A DNA stretch of 11,059 nucleotides, taken from NCBI GenBank assembly GCA_021545665.1, contig JAJRTX010000204.1, positions 1 through 11,059 on the forward strand. The letters are read 5' to 3'. A model generated the notes under the pieces. It worked only from the letters and a program-made list of their open reading frames with translations. It did not search any database and was not told where the DNA came from. Of the stretch, positions 1 to 6,054 are shown in pieces (position 1 is the stretch's first letter; each line of letters starts with the position of its first letter). The DNA is from Zetaproteobacteria bacterium (GTDB taxonomy: Bacteria > Pseudomonadota > Zetaproteobacteria > Mariprofundales > Mariprofundaceae). Both the position numbers and the translations under genes were made by a program.

Positions 1-116
1 AATGTATCGCGTGACAGGCCCATGATCTGACAAGCTTTTGATACGTTACCAAGCTCTTCTGCTAAATTTAACAGGCCAATTTTGTGGCTTATGATTTTCT
101 GTGTAGTTTCCAACAT
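1..116 (-). CDS. IS481-family transposase, N-terminal fragment (runs off the window)
   Basis: The first 38 codons of a transposase, cut by the window edge. The peptide begins MLETTQKIISHKIGLLNLA and continues through ELGNVSKAC and MGLSRDTF. This is the N-terminal helix-turn-helix of IS481-family DDE transposases, which binds the element's ends before the rve-type catalytic domain, not visible here, cuts and joins DNA. The ATG at 116 is chosen because AGGAG lies 9 nt upstream (126-130) and the reading frame is open to the edge. The start codon and Shine-Dalgarno sequence lie in a long hairpin described separately. The family call rests on recognition of this short stretch. Whether the gene is intact cannot be judged. 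Confidence 0.8.
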   Translation of the reverse strand, partial: MLETTQKIISHKIGLLNLAEELGNVSKACQIMGLSRDT

Positions 117-173
117 GAGGGTTATCTCCTTTTGATGTGTTGTTCGCACTTCCATCAAATCGGATAACCCTCA
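116..173 (-). promoter_or_regulatory. Leader hairpin occluding the transposase ribosome binding site and start codon
   Basis: In the minus-strand transcript, TGAGGGTTATC (173-163) pairs perfectly over 11 bp with GATAACCCTCA (126-116). Inside it, TTTGATG (159-153) pairs over 7 bp with CATCAAA (137-131), around a 15-nt loop. The AGGA of the Shine-Dalgarno sequence lies in the small internal loop between the stems, and the A of the ATG is the last base of the outer stem. Such a fold would block ribosome access in long transcripts. In IS10 and IS50, comparable structures prevent expression from outside promoters. The pairing is seen directly; the regulatory role is inferred. Confidence 0.7.
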
Positions 174-188
174 ACTTTTCAAGCAAGG

Positions 189-214
189 TGTCAGATCAAG
201 TCGGAACTAATACA
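189..214 (-). repeat. Putative terminal inverted repeat of the IS481 element
   Basis: Read from the outer edge on the minus strand, the stretch starts TGTATTAG and ends TTGATCTGACA. A terminal TGT fits the IS481 family. The partner repeat is outside the window, so the boundary could be wrong by several bases. Confidence 0.4.
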
Positions 215-224
215 TATACTCTAA

Positions 225-435
225 CTAAAATATTTTCAGTCTCAAGGCAGGCACTAATTGATAATCGCTGTGGAGCTTCTTATATCCTCCACCCTGCCCT
301 TTCTTTCCAACCGTGCCAGCAAAACTCTCCGCCCCATAGCTCTTTCTTTATATCAGAACAACGACAAAACAGCTCGCGGGCCGTCAAACTCTTTATCAAC
401 TGGACAAGCTTCTTCACACTATCCCGTTGTTGACT
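225..435 (-). pseudogene. Decayed IS200/IS605-family TnpA transposase, C-terminal remnant
   Basis: Two overlapping minus-strand frames encode pieces of a Y1 transposase. Frame one (435-280) reads QLIKSLTARELF followed by DIKKELWGGEF, matching the stretch before the WGGEFWSDG motif of IS200/IS605 TnpA. It then loses homology and stops at 280. Frame two (314-225) resumes with TVGKKGQGGGYKKLHSDYQL and ends at a TAG at 225, resembling the TnpA C-terminus. A frameshift plus loss of the intervening residues, including the region expected to carry the catalytic tyrosine, makes it inactive. The N-terminal half with the HUH motif is missing; a stop lies at 436-438. The remnant sits between the lipoprotein gene and the IS481 end, about 10 bp from the inferred IS481 boundary. 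It shows that this spot has taken up mobile DNA more than once. Confidence 0.75.
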
Positions 436-459
436 CTATAAAACGCCCCCAGTTGGTTG

Positions 460-1308
460 TTAATCATACCCGCTCTTCTGTTTAAGCCTGGTGCGAGCTG
501 TTTCGGCTTCGGAACTGGCTGGATGTTGGCGGACCAGACTATTGTAAAGGGATGTCGCTTCCTCTTTCTTATTCTGCTCTTCATATATCAACCCGGCTTT
601 CAGCATAGCTGCGGCATGCCTTGTCGTGGTTGATTTCTCTTTGATGATATTCTTGAATACCTCCAATGCCTTAACAACATCACCTTGCGCCAGCAAAGAT
701 TCTCCATGCCAGTATTTTGCTTCATCAACCAGTTTTGTTTCGGGAAAGTCCCGAAGAAAGTTTCTGAAGGCCAGACTGGCTTCAAAATAATCACCATTCT
801 TTAATGCAAAATAAGCATCGTAATAAGCTCTTCTGGCTCTCTCATTTTGTCTCTGATTGGCCGACTGTGCCCTCGGCTGCGGTTTGGATTTATTCCCGGC
901 TTTTGGCGCATCGACAATTACTGCTCCAGGTTTCTTCTGCAGCTTTTTTACTGATTTCTTCTGCAACTTTTCCACTGTTTTCTTTTTCAGTTTTGCAAAG
1001 TGCGACTTCAAACCCTTTAACTCCTGCTTCAGAGTCTCCAACTGGGTACTGATGGCAACAAACTGGTTTTGTGTATCCAGGGACTCCCTTTTATTTTCGG
1101 CTTCGAGCAGGGATATTCTTGCCTGAAGCTTAGCAAGCTCTTCATTTTCATCTACAACCTGTATTACTGCTGACATGGAATCCAGTCGATGTTCGATTTT
1201 CTCCTTCCAGATAATATCCTCATTTTCCTGAGGAGCTTGCTTACTGGCGCACGCATTCAACAACAAAGGCAGGCTACATAAGAGTAATAATCTTGTTTTG
1301 CTATCCAT
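460..1308 (-). CDS. CpoB/YbgF-like periplasmic lipoprotein (coiled coil + TPR)
   Basis: A 282-residue predicted outer-membrane lipoprotein. The N-terminus is a type II signal with lipobox LNAC and lipidated Cys20; Ala at +2 does not favour inner-membrane retention. Residues about 30-130 are Glu/Lys/Leu-rich and look like a coiled coil, with two Lys-rich 8-residue repeats (KKTVEKLQ, KKSVKKLQ) near 110-126. Residues about 158-278 form three TPR units of the YbgF/CpoB type (ARRAYYDAYFALKNGDY, KYWHGESLLAQGD, AGLIYEEQNKKEEA). CpoB itself links the Tol-Pal system with peptidoglycan synthesis, is soluble, and normally lies beside tolB-pal. Here there are no tol genes; the gene follows fliP and has its own candidate sigma-54 promoter. 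A role at the cell-envelope side of the flagellar motor is therefore possible but inferred. AGGAG 5 nt upstream supports the ATG at 1308. Confidence 0.75.
   Translation of the reverse strand: MDSKTRLLLLCSLPLLLNACASKQAPQENEDIIWKEKIEHRLDSMSAVIQVVDENEELAKLQARISLLEAENKRESLDTQNQFVAISTQLETLKQELKGLKSHFAKLKKKTVEKLQKKSVKKLQKKPGAVIVDAPKAGNKSKPQPRAQSANQRQNERARRAYYDAYFALKNGDYFEASLAFRNFLRDFPETKLVDEAKYWHGESLLAQGDVVKALEVFKNIIKEKSTTTRHAAAMLKAGLIYEEQNKKEEATSLYNSLVRQHPASSEAETARTRLKQKSGYD
932..979 (-). repeat. 24-bp tandem duplication in the lipoprotein coiled coil
   Basis: Two direct copies with a 24-bp period (932-955 and 956-979), each beginning TTCTTCTGCA on the plus strand, encode the 8-residue units KKSVKKLQ and KKTVEKLQ. 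A third, weaker copy begins at 980. The duplication adds one more stretch of basic coiled coil without changing frame. Confidence 0.65.
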
Positions 1309-1393
1309 GGAATCTCCTGAAAATTAACGGGGAACTACAATTATAATTGGTATCAATAGAGCCACTTACAAAACTCTGGTTTAATGATAAGAA

Positions 1394-1409
1394 AGCAAGA
1401 AACAAGCCA
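1394..1409 (-). promoter_or_regulatory. Candidate sigma-54 (RpoN) promoter of the lipoprotein gene
   Basis: On the minus strand TGGCTTGTTTCTTGCT matches the sigma-54 consensus TGGCAC(G)N4TTGCT, with GG and GC correctly separated by 10 nt; ACG is replaced by TTG. Transcription would start near 1382, giving a leader of about 74 nt. It shares TTCTTGCT with the candidate promoter in front of motA. Sigma-54 drives many flagellar genes in polar-flagellated gammaproteobacteria. No start site has been mapped. Confidence 0.55.
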
Positions 1410-1435
1410 CCATCAGATGTATACAATTGGACGAC

Positions 1436-1477
1436 GCCCCCTATGCCTGGCGGTTACTGGTAAACAGTTTAGGGGGC
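1436..1477. repeat. 8-bp inverted repeat between fliP and the lipoprotein gene
   Basis: GCCCCCTA (1436-1443) and TAGGGGGC (1470-1477) are perfect inverted repeats around a 26-nt interior, within which ACTG and CAGT can form a second short stem. It lies about 50 nt beyond the fliP stop and could end or stabilise the fliP transcript. No T-tract follows on either strand, so it is not a standard intrinsic terminator. The rest of 1309-1524 holds only the sigma-54-like site and no supported gene. Confidence 0.5.
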
Positions 1478-1524
1478 TTGTACAATCCTGACCATTCTGA
1501 ATTGCTGAATGTATCCTGTATGGA

Positions 1525-2277
1525 TCAGCCGGGAAGATTGAAACTTTGCAATAGCGAAGCTGAAATTAAATGCCACCCATCCACCAGCACAAAAAGGATA
1601 ATTTTCAGCGGTAATGAAATCATTACCGGAGGCAACATCATCATGCCCATACTCATCAAAACAGAAGCAACAACCAGATCAAGGACAACGAATGGGATAT
1701 AAATTAAAAACCCGATCTGGAAAGCAGTTCGCAACTCACTGATAACAAAGGCCGGAATTAATGCGTGCATAGGTGTAGATTCAGGTGAATCAGGCTTATC
1801 AAGCCTCGCTGCTTCCAGAAAGAGGATCAAATCCTCTTCACGGGTTTGCGCCAGCATAAAACTACGAAGAGGCGATTTGGCTTTTTCAAAGGCATCAGCT
1901 TGAGATATTTCCTCATTCAAATAGGGGGTCAATGCCTGGGTATCAATTTTTTGCCAAACAGGCATCATAACAAAAACAGTCATAAACAGCGCCAAACCGA
2001 TCAGGATCTGATTCGGTGGAGCCGATTGTGTACCCAGTGCCTGTCGCAGAAAACCAAAGACAACAAGAATTCGAGTAAAAGATGTCATCATGATCAGTAT
2101 TGAAGGGGCAAGGGCAAGTACAGTCATCCCCATGATAATCTTCAGACCGGTAAACCAGTCTTCCGGATCGCCCGAATTTCCCAGACTCAACGAAAGTGTA
2201 GGAATATCGGCAGCCTCGGACAGACAGGGGAATAACGTTAGTCCTACAAGAAAGAAAGCAGTAAGGCGCAGGTACAT
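1525..2277 (-). CDS. Flagellar export gate protein FliP
   Basis: Full-length FliP (250 residues), the main subunit of the FliP-FliQ-FliR core of the flagellar type III export gate in the inner membrane. A cleavable signal peptide covers about residues 1-22 (hydrophobic run, then LSEA). Family stretches are clear: MTSFTRILVVFGFLRQALGT, FMTVFVMMPVW, and near the C-terminus LIPAFVISELRTAFQIGF and MSMGMMMLPP. Four membrane segments fit the family. The ATG shares one base with the fliO stop (TGATG), implying translational coupling. In most operons of this layout fliQ, fliR and flhB follow at once; here 216 bp of non-coding DNA and a lipoprotein gene follow instead. The gene itself looks intact. 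Confidence 0.96.
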   Translation of the reverse strand: MYLRLTAFFLVGLTLFPCLSEAADIPTLSLSLGNSGDPEDWFTGLKIIMGMTVLALAPSILIMMTSFTRILVVFGFLRQALGTQSAPPNQILIGLALFMTVFVMMPVWQKIDTQALTPYLNEEISQADAFEKAKSPLRSFMLAQTREEDLILFLEAARLDKPDSPESTPMHALIPAFVISELRTAFQIGFLIYIPFVVLDLVVASVLMSMGMMMLPPVMISLPLKIILFVLVDGWHLISASLLQSFNLPG

Positions 2278-2573
2278 CAGTGGCTTCCTGTTTCGACTGT
2301 GTGAGCCTTAGCCTGCTTGATATGCTGAAAAATTGATGTCATCCCTGCTGGAGACAGACCTATTAAATAGTGTTTTCCGTCATATTTCACTTCTACCAAG
2401 CTGTGCTTTGTATCCAGATGCAACCGCCTTAGCACCTTCATGTCTTCTCCATGCTGCTTCTGGGTAGATGTTTGAAACCGACGTAGCAGCCACACCAGCC
2501 CCGCAAAAATTGCGAGCACAGCGGCCAAAGCGGCCACTGACTGCGCCATCATCATCAGAAATTCATCGTTCAT
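2277..2573 (-). CDS. Flagellar protein FliO
   Basis: A 98-residue bitopic membrane protein of the FliO family, which helps FliP assemble into the export gate. One hydrophobic segment (about residues 8-30, AALAAVLAIFAGLVWLL) is followed by basic RRF and a short cytoplasmic domain with the typical VLRRLHLDTKHSLVEVKYDG and YLIGLSPAGM stretches. The position between fliN and fliP supports the call for a poorly conserved family. It is separated from fliN by 59 nt, the second-widest gap within the motA-fliP run after fliN's other neighbours overlap, and no clear Shine-Dalgarno precedes the ATG at 2573. An internal start at Met7-9 is possible but would shorten the periplasmic end. The stop overlaps the fliP start. 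Confidence 0.9.
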   Translation of the reverse strand: MNDEFLMMMAQSVAALAAVLAIFAGLVWLLRRFQTSTQKQHGEDMKVLRRLHLDTKHSLVEVKYDGKHYLIGLSPAGMTSIFQHIKQAKAHTVETGSH

Positions 2574-2632
2574 TATATTCGCACAAGGCTGTGTTTATCA
2601 GCTTGCCAAACAGATCACTTGCTGTATGAAGG

Positions 2633-2962
2633 TCATGAGAGTGCACGTATACGTTCTGCAGGCGTTACGATATTCGTGATACGTACGCCAAGTTTCCCAT
2701 CTGCCTTAACCACTTCACCACGTGCGAAAATACTTCCATTGGCCAGAATATCTACCTGCGAATCTGCTTCCTTCTGCATTGGGAGCACTGTGCCCCGGCC
2801 TATGCGCACAATCGAATGTAATGGCAATTTTACGCGACCAAGCTCTACACTTACCTCAAGCGGAATATGCATCAGAGATTCCAAATTTGATGGACTATTT
2901 TCCTGAGTATCAATTTGTTGCTCTGCATCCTGCGGTTTAGTTTTTTCAGTTTGGTCAGTCAT
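2633..2962 (-). CDS. Flagellar motor switch protein FliN
   Basis: FliN (109 residues), the distal C-ring subunit that cooperates with FliM in switching and in docking the export apparatus. Residues 1-27 are a polar, glutamine-rich linker. The SpoA domain covers about 30-106, with IPLEVSVELGRVKLPL, then DILANGSIFARGEVVKADGK and LGVRITNIV, all characteristic of FliN. The start codon overlaps the fliM stop (ATGA), so FliM and FliN are probably translated in a coupled way. It lacks the long N-terminal CheC-type extension of FliY, so it is FliN rather than FliY. Confidence 0.95.
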   Translation of the reverse strand: MTDQTEKTKPQDAEQQIDTQENSPSNLESLMHIPLEVSVELGRVKLPLHSIVRIGRGTVLPMQKEADSQVDILANGSIFARGEVVKADGKLGVRITNIVTPAERIRALS

Positions 2963-3960
2963 AAATTATTCTCCGGTTCAAGTTTAATAGTATCTAGTAT
3001 TTCAGCTGCAAGCATCCCGTCCTGCTGTCCCGGAATAGCGAGGTAGGATTGATATTTATCGATCCACAGAGTAGCAGGTTCTCGTTCCGGTAGTGTTATG
3101 GGGAGAAAATCATCAATTTTGAAATTCAGGAAGTCCTGAACCCGAATCTTACAACCTCCAAATTCAAGCCGTAATTCAACTGGCGTATGCAAAATGCTTT
3201 TTTTCAATTGACTGTTCCACTCTTCATCAACGCTCCCCGTTGGCTCACGTGCCTGGGAACGCATGGTGATTAACATTGGCTCAAGAAAGGAAAAGGGATA
3301 GCAAAGAGAGATATCTCCGCGCACTTCTTCCCCAAGCACGATCACATTGGTAACCGAAAAACATAATTCATCCTCAGCGGTCATCAACAGATTCATTGGA
3401 TCCATATCGATTTGCTTCAGTTTGAAATCAAGATTAATTATGGGACTCCATAAATCAGCCAGCATGGTAGCTGTCGAGGTGGCGATTCTTTCAGCCAGCT
3501 TAAGTTCTAATGGAGTCAACACTGCTTCTTCATCCGGGGTTACTTCGCCACGGCCAGATAAAAGGGCATCTATATAGGAAACAACCAATGCTTTATCAAG
3601 CACAACCAGCATGCTGCCCGCACTCGGGCACTCCAATGTGAAGTAGATACGGGGTTCATCACTGTCCAACACTTCAAAATAGGAGCTCTCAACAGTTTCC
3701 TTAAAAAACACGGAAATACTCTGGGTAAAATTTATTTTCCAGTTCGACATCAACACTTCAGTAAACCGGTCATGCATCTGGGAGAACCTGGGATAATCAT
3801 TGAGGCCACTCTTCTCTTCTTCACGAAACTCGAAGGTCTCAACATTTTCAGGTTGAGGCATCTTAGGGAGGCTTGCTAAAAGCGCACTGGCTTCCTCCTC
3901 TGGCGCAATGGCACTCAGCAACGCCTGGATTTCCCCTTTGTTTAAAACAGGTTCAGTCAT
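2959..3960 (-). CDS. Flagellar motor switch protein FliM
   Basis: FliM (333 residues), the C-ring protein that receives CheY-phosphate and links the switch to FliG. The N-terminal CheY-binding peptide is present as LNKGEIQALLSAI (family pattern LSQxEIDALL). The middle CheC-like domain (about 50-230) includes FTLECPSAGSMLVVLDKALV and the expected TPLELKLAERI segment. The C-terminal SpoA domain (about 250-325) has VELRLEFGGCKIRVQDFLNF. The ATG overlaps the fliL stop by the ATGA arrangement and the stop overlaps fliN in the same way. A retained CheY peptide implies that the motor is still meant to be steered, although no chemotaxis gene is in the window. Confidence 0.96.
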   Translation of the reverse strand: MTEPVLNKGEIQALLSAIAPEEEASALLASLPKMPQPENVETFEFREEEKSGLNDYPRFSQMHDRFTEVLMSNWKINFTQSISVFFKETVESSYFEVLDSDEPRIYFTLECPSAGSMLVVLDKALVVSYIDALLSGRGEVTPDEEAVLTPLELKLAERIATSTATMLADLWSPIINLDFKLKQIDMDPMNLLMTAEDELCFSVTNVIVLGEEVRGDISLCYPFSFLEPMLITMRSQAREPTGSVDEEWNSQLKKSILHTPVELRLEFGGCKIRVQDFLNFKIDDFLPITLPEREPATLWIDKYQSYLAIPGQQDGMLAAEILDTIKLEPENNL

Positions 3961-4481
3961 TGGGCTACAAAGTCAGAGAAAAACATATTCTTTACCGGGC
4001 CATCACTGGGCTTTCCATTGATAAGCTCATTAATTCGATATACCAACTGTTCCTTTAGATTATATTTCCCTTGTGGAGTACGAACATCATCAAATCTCTT
4101 GCTGGAAAGTAATGTGATAATAAGGTCTTTTATCTGAACTTTGTAAGTATCGATTTTTAACTTGGATTCGTCGTTTTCTACTTCCAGTTTCATTTTCACA
4201 CGCAGAAAACGACTCTCTTCTTCGTCAGCCAGATTGACAGTAATATTATCCATGTCTATCAAGATGCCAGGCCCTTCTTTCGGTATATCTTCCTGAGCCA
4301 GTTGCTGTTCATTCTGAGCCACGGGTATATCCAGATTAATCAGCTTCCAGGCAATAAAGCCACCTAGCCCCAGAACTGCCAACAATAATACGATAATGAT
4401 AATCTGGATGAGAGATATAGATGATTTCTTCTTCTCTTCCTGCACTTGGCTATCATCATTCTCCGTTTCTTTCTCCGCCAT
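3957..4481 (-). CDS. Flagellar stator-associated protein FliL
   Basis: FliL (174 residues), a single-pass inner-membrane protein whose periplasmic domain surrounds the stator and increases torque or its stability. A charged cytoplasmic tail (residues 1-20) precedes one membrane segment at about 24-48 (ISLIQIIIIVLLLAVLGLGG). The periplasmic domain includes FLRVKMKLEVENDESKLKI, LLSSKRFDDVRTPQGKYNLK and the family ending KNMFFSDFVAQ. A good AAGGAG lies 8 nt before the ATG. It sits between motB and fliM, the usual place in this operon type. Confidence 0.95.
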   Translation of the reverse strand: MAEKETENDDSQVQEEKKKSSISLIQIIIIVLLLAVLGLGGFIAWKLINLDIPVAQNEQQLAQEDIPKEGPGILIDMDNITVNLADEEESRFLRVKMKLEVENDESKLKIDTYKVQIKDLIITLLSSKRFDDVRTPQGKYNLKEQLVYRINELINGKPSDGPVKNMFFSDFVAQ

Positions 4482-4534
4482 ATACTGTCTCCTTGTCAGC
4501 TACTGAATCCTATCATTACCTATCGCCCTTCCAA

Positions 4535-5269
4535 TTACTGGCGTGGTCGATTTTTCGCTCTTTTCTTTGCTCGTGGTTCATAAAGCACAATATCGACACG
4601 CCGGTTCTGACCGCGACTGTACATACTGTTAAATGTGGAAATCGGCTTTGATGGGCCATACCCAGCAAGTGACAGTCTGGCGTGGCTAACACCTTCTGCT
4701 TCAAGTACACGCAAGACTGATGCCGCCCGTGCCAGAGAAAGACTCCATGCATTTGCATAAATACTGCTTGCAGGCAAGGCATCGGAGCTGGTATGCCCCT
4801 CAACACGTATATACCCCGGGATGGATGCAAGCATCCGTGCCAGTCGTCTCAGAATAACGATGTCCTGTTCTTTCAGATTAGCTCCGCCTTCACTAAACAA
4901 CACTGAACTGGGCAGGCTGAACATAAATTTATCCTTGACCACGCGCGCTTTCACTTTGCTTTTCCATGCACTCTTGGATAACATCAGATTGGCCTTCTGA
5001 CGCGCCGCCAGCATCATTTCCTGTAGGCTCACCATCCGATCACTGTCTATCGGTGTAATGTCCAGATCAGTATTACTGCCTTTATCGAATACTGATGTAC
5101 CAGCCATCGCTTCTTCACTAATTTCCTTGAGTGTTAAAGAATCCATTGTGGACATGGATACGATGAGAACAAAAAATGTCAGCATTAAGCTGATCAGATC
5201 TCCGAATGTCAGCACCCAGCCATCTGTATCGATCTTTTCAGACTTTTTCTTTTCCCTTCTCTTCGCCAT
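4535..5269 (-). CDS. MotB/PomB-type stator protein (ion-binding Asp present)
   Basis: A 244-residue MotB-family stator subunit. A basic tail leads to the membrane helix GWVLTFGDLISLMLTFFVL, whose Asp24 is the ion-accepting residue (same number as PomB Asp24). The OmpA-like domain covers about 115-230, with FSEGGANL, VEGHTSS, LARA with Arg181, and NRRVDIVLY. The usual GHTD reads GHTSSD: the Asp that normally contacts peptidoglycan is replaced or moved by two positions, and the usual NWELS is NAWSLS. The C-terminus is very basic. It starts 4 nt after the preceding MotB-like gene, so the two are probably co-translated. I infer that this is the ion-conducting partner of MotA. Confidence 0.9.
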   Translation of the reverse strand: MAKRREKKKSEKIDTDGWVLTFGDLISLMLTFFVLIVSMSTMDSLTLKEISEEAMAGTSVFDKGSNTDLDITPIDSDRMVSLQEMMLAARQKANLMLSKSAWKSKVKARVVKDKFMFSLPSSVLFSEGGANLKEQDIVILRRLARMLASIPGYIRVEGHTSSDALPASSIYANAWSLSLARAASVLRVLEAEGVSHARLSLAGYGPSKPISTFNSMYSRGQNRRVDIVLYEPRAKKRAKNRPRQ

Positions 5270-5273
5270 CTGG

Positions 5274-6050
5274 TCAATTTTCCCCGGATGAAACAGCTGA
5301 AACCGGCGTATTGCTATCTATAGAAGTTAATTGAGCCTCCCGAGTAGTTGTGGGACGGAAACGAATGAGTAATTCTACACGCCGGTTCAGAGCTTCGTTG
5401 CCATGTGTTTCAGATACAGGCAGAGGATGAGTGTCCCCCATGCCTGTAGCCACGATTTTACTCTTAGGGATATTATTTTTTACCAGTTCAAGAAAGATTT
5501 GCATGGCTCTGGCGGCAGAAAGTTCCCAGTTACTAATAGCGCCTTTGTCTCGTAGCGACGTTCTGTCCGTATGTCCTTCAATAGTAATTTCTTCTATTTC
5601 TGGTTGTCTCAGAATTTCTGCTATCGAAGCGATAAACAAGCGAATCCTGGGGTTCAACTCAATCTTCCCGGACTCGAATAGAATCTGATTCTGTAGCCGG
5701 ATTTTCACCGTTCTTTTATCCAAAGGAAGAATGTGCATCGCCTTGCCAACCCCCAATAATTTGGCAACGTTAGTCAATTTTTTGGCGGTCCTCTTGGTAG
5801 CAGCATTGGTTGCTCCGACTTCTCTGCTGGGCATTGATGCCCCTCTCCCCTGAGTGAGATTTGTGCCTGCAGGCAATAAATTAAATGCCCCCGCAATAGA
5901 ATCCAGCGCTTTCATCCTTTTATCATCGACAATAACTGACAGTGCAGACAGTAAAATGAAAAAGGCCATCATAATCATCATTAATTGCAGGAACAGCATA
6001 TCGAAGTTACTCTTCGGATCTTCATGCTCTTTTTTACTTCTACGAGCCAT
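5274..6050 (-). CDS. MotB-like paralogue lacking the ion-binding Asp
   Basis: A 258-residue second MotB-family protein. The membrane segment NFDMLFLQLMMIMMAFFILL aligns with the neighbouring MotB on the shared FF pair: the Asp position is Gln22, and the nearest Asp (Asp17) is five residues too early. The segment is strikingly Met-rich. The C-terminal OmpA-like domain (about 115-232) is canonical: FESGKIELNP, IEGHTDRT with Asp162, NWELSAARA with Arg181, and NRRVELLIR. About 28 residues follow it. It can thus be expected to bind peptidoglycan but not to carry ions by the known route. It lies 4 nt after motA and 4 nt before the second motB, with no strong Shine-Dalgarno. It may form a heterodimer with the second MotB or serve as an anchor; both ideas are inferred. 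Confidence 0.88.
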   Translation of the reverse strand: MARRSKKEHEDPKSNFDMLFLQLMMIMMAFFILLSALSVIVDDKRMKALDSIAGAFNLLPAGTNLTQGRGASMPSREVGATNAATKRTAKKLTNVAKLLGVGKAMHILPLDKRTVKIRLQNQILFESGKIELNPRIRLFIASIAEILRQPEIEEITIEGHTDRTSLRDKGAISNWELSAARAMQIFLELVKNNIPKSKIVATGMGDTHPLPVSETHGNEALNRRVELLIRFRPTTTREAQLTSIDSNTPVSAVSSGEN

Positions 6051-6054
6051 TTGT

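Larger units (their letters stand above)
1..214 (-). mobile_element. IS481-family insertion sequence, 5' part only
   Basis: This is the upstream end of an insertion sequence that continues beyond the left edge of the window. It holds the start of an IS481-type transposase and about 100 bp of leader. The outer boundary near 214 is inferred because IS481-type elements usually end in TGT...ACA; here the outer end, read inward on the minus strand, begins TGTATTAG and runs into TTGATCTGACA. The opposite end is outside the window, so neither the terminal inverted repeat nor a target duplication can be confirmed. Confidence 0.7.

Noticed and set aside
137..485. Plus-strand open frames between the IS481 element and the lipoprotein gene
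   Set aside because: They lie opposite the IS200/IS605 tnpA remnant, whose similarity is on the minus strand, and have no ribosome binding site or recognisable content.
4516..4830. 104-codon minus-strand frame overlapping the second motB
   Set aside because: It overlaps the OmpA-like domain of motB in another frame, is preceded by no ribosome binding site I can support, and matches no family.
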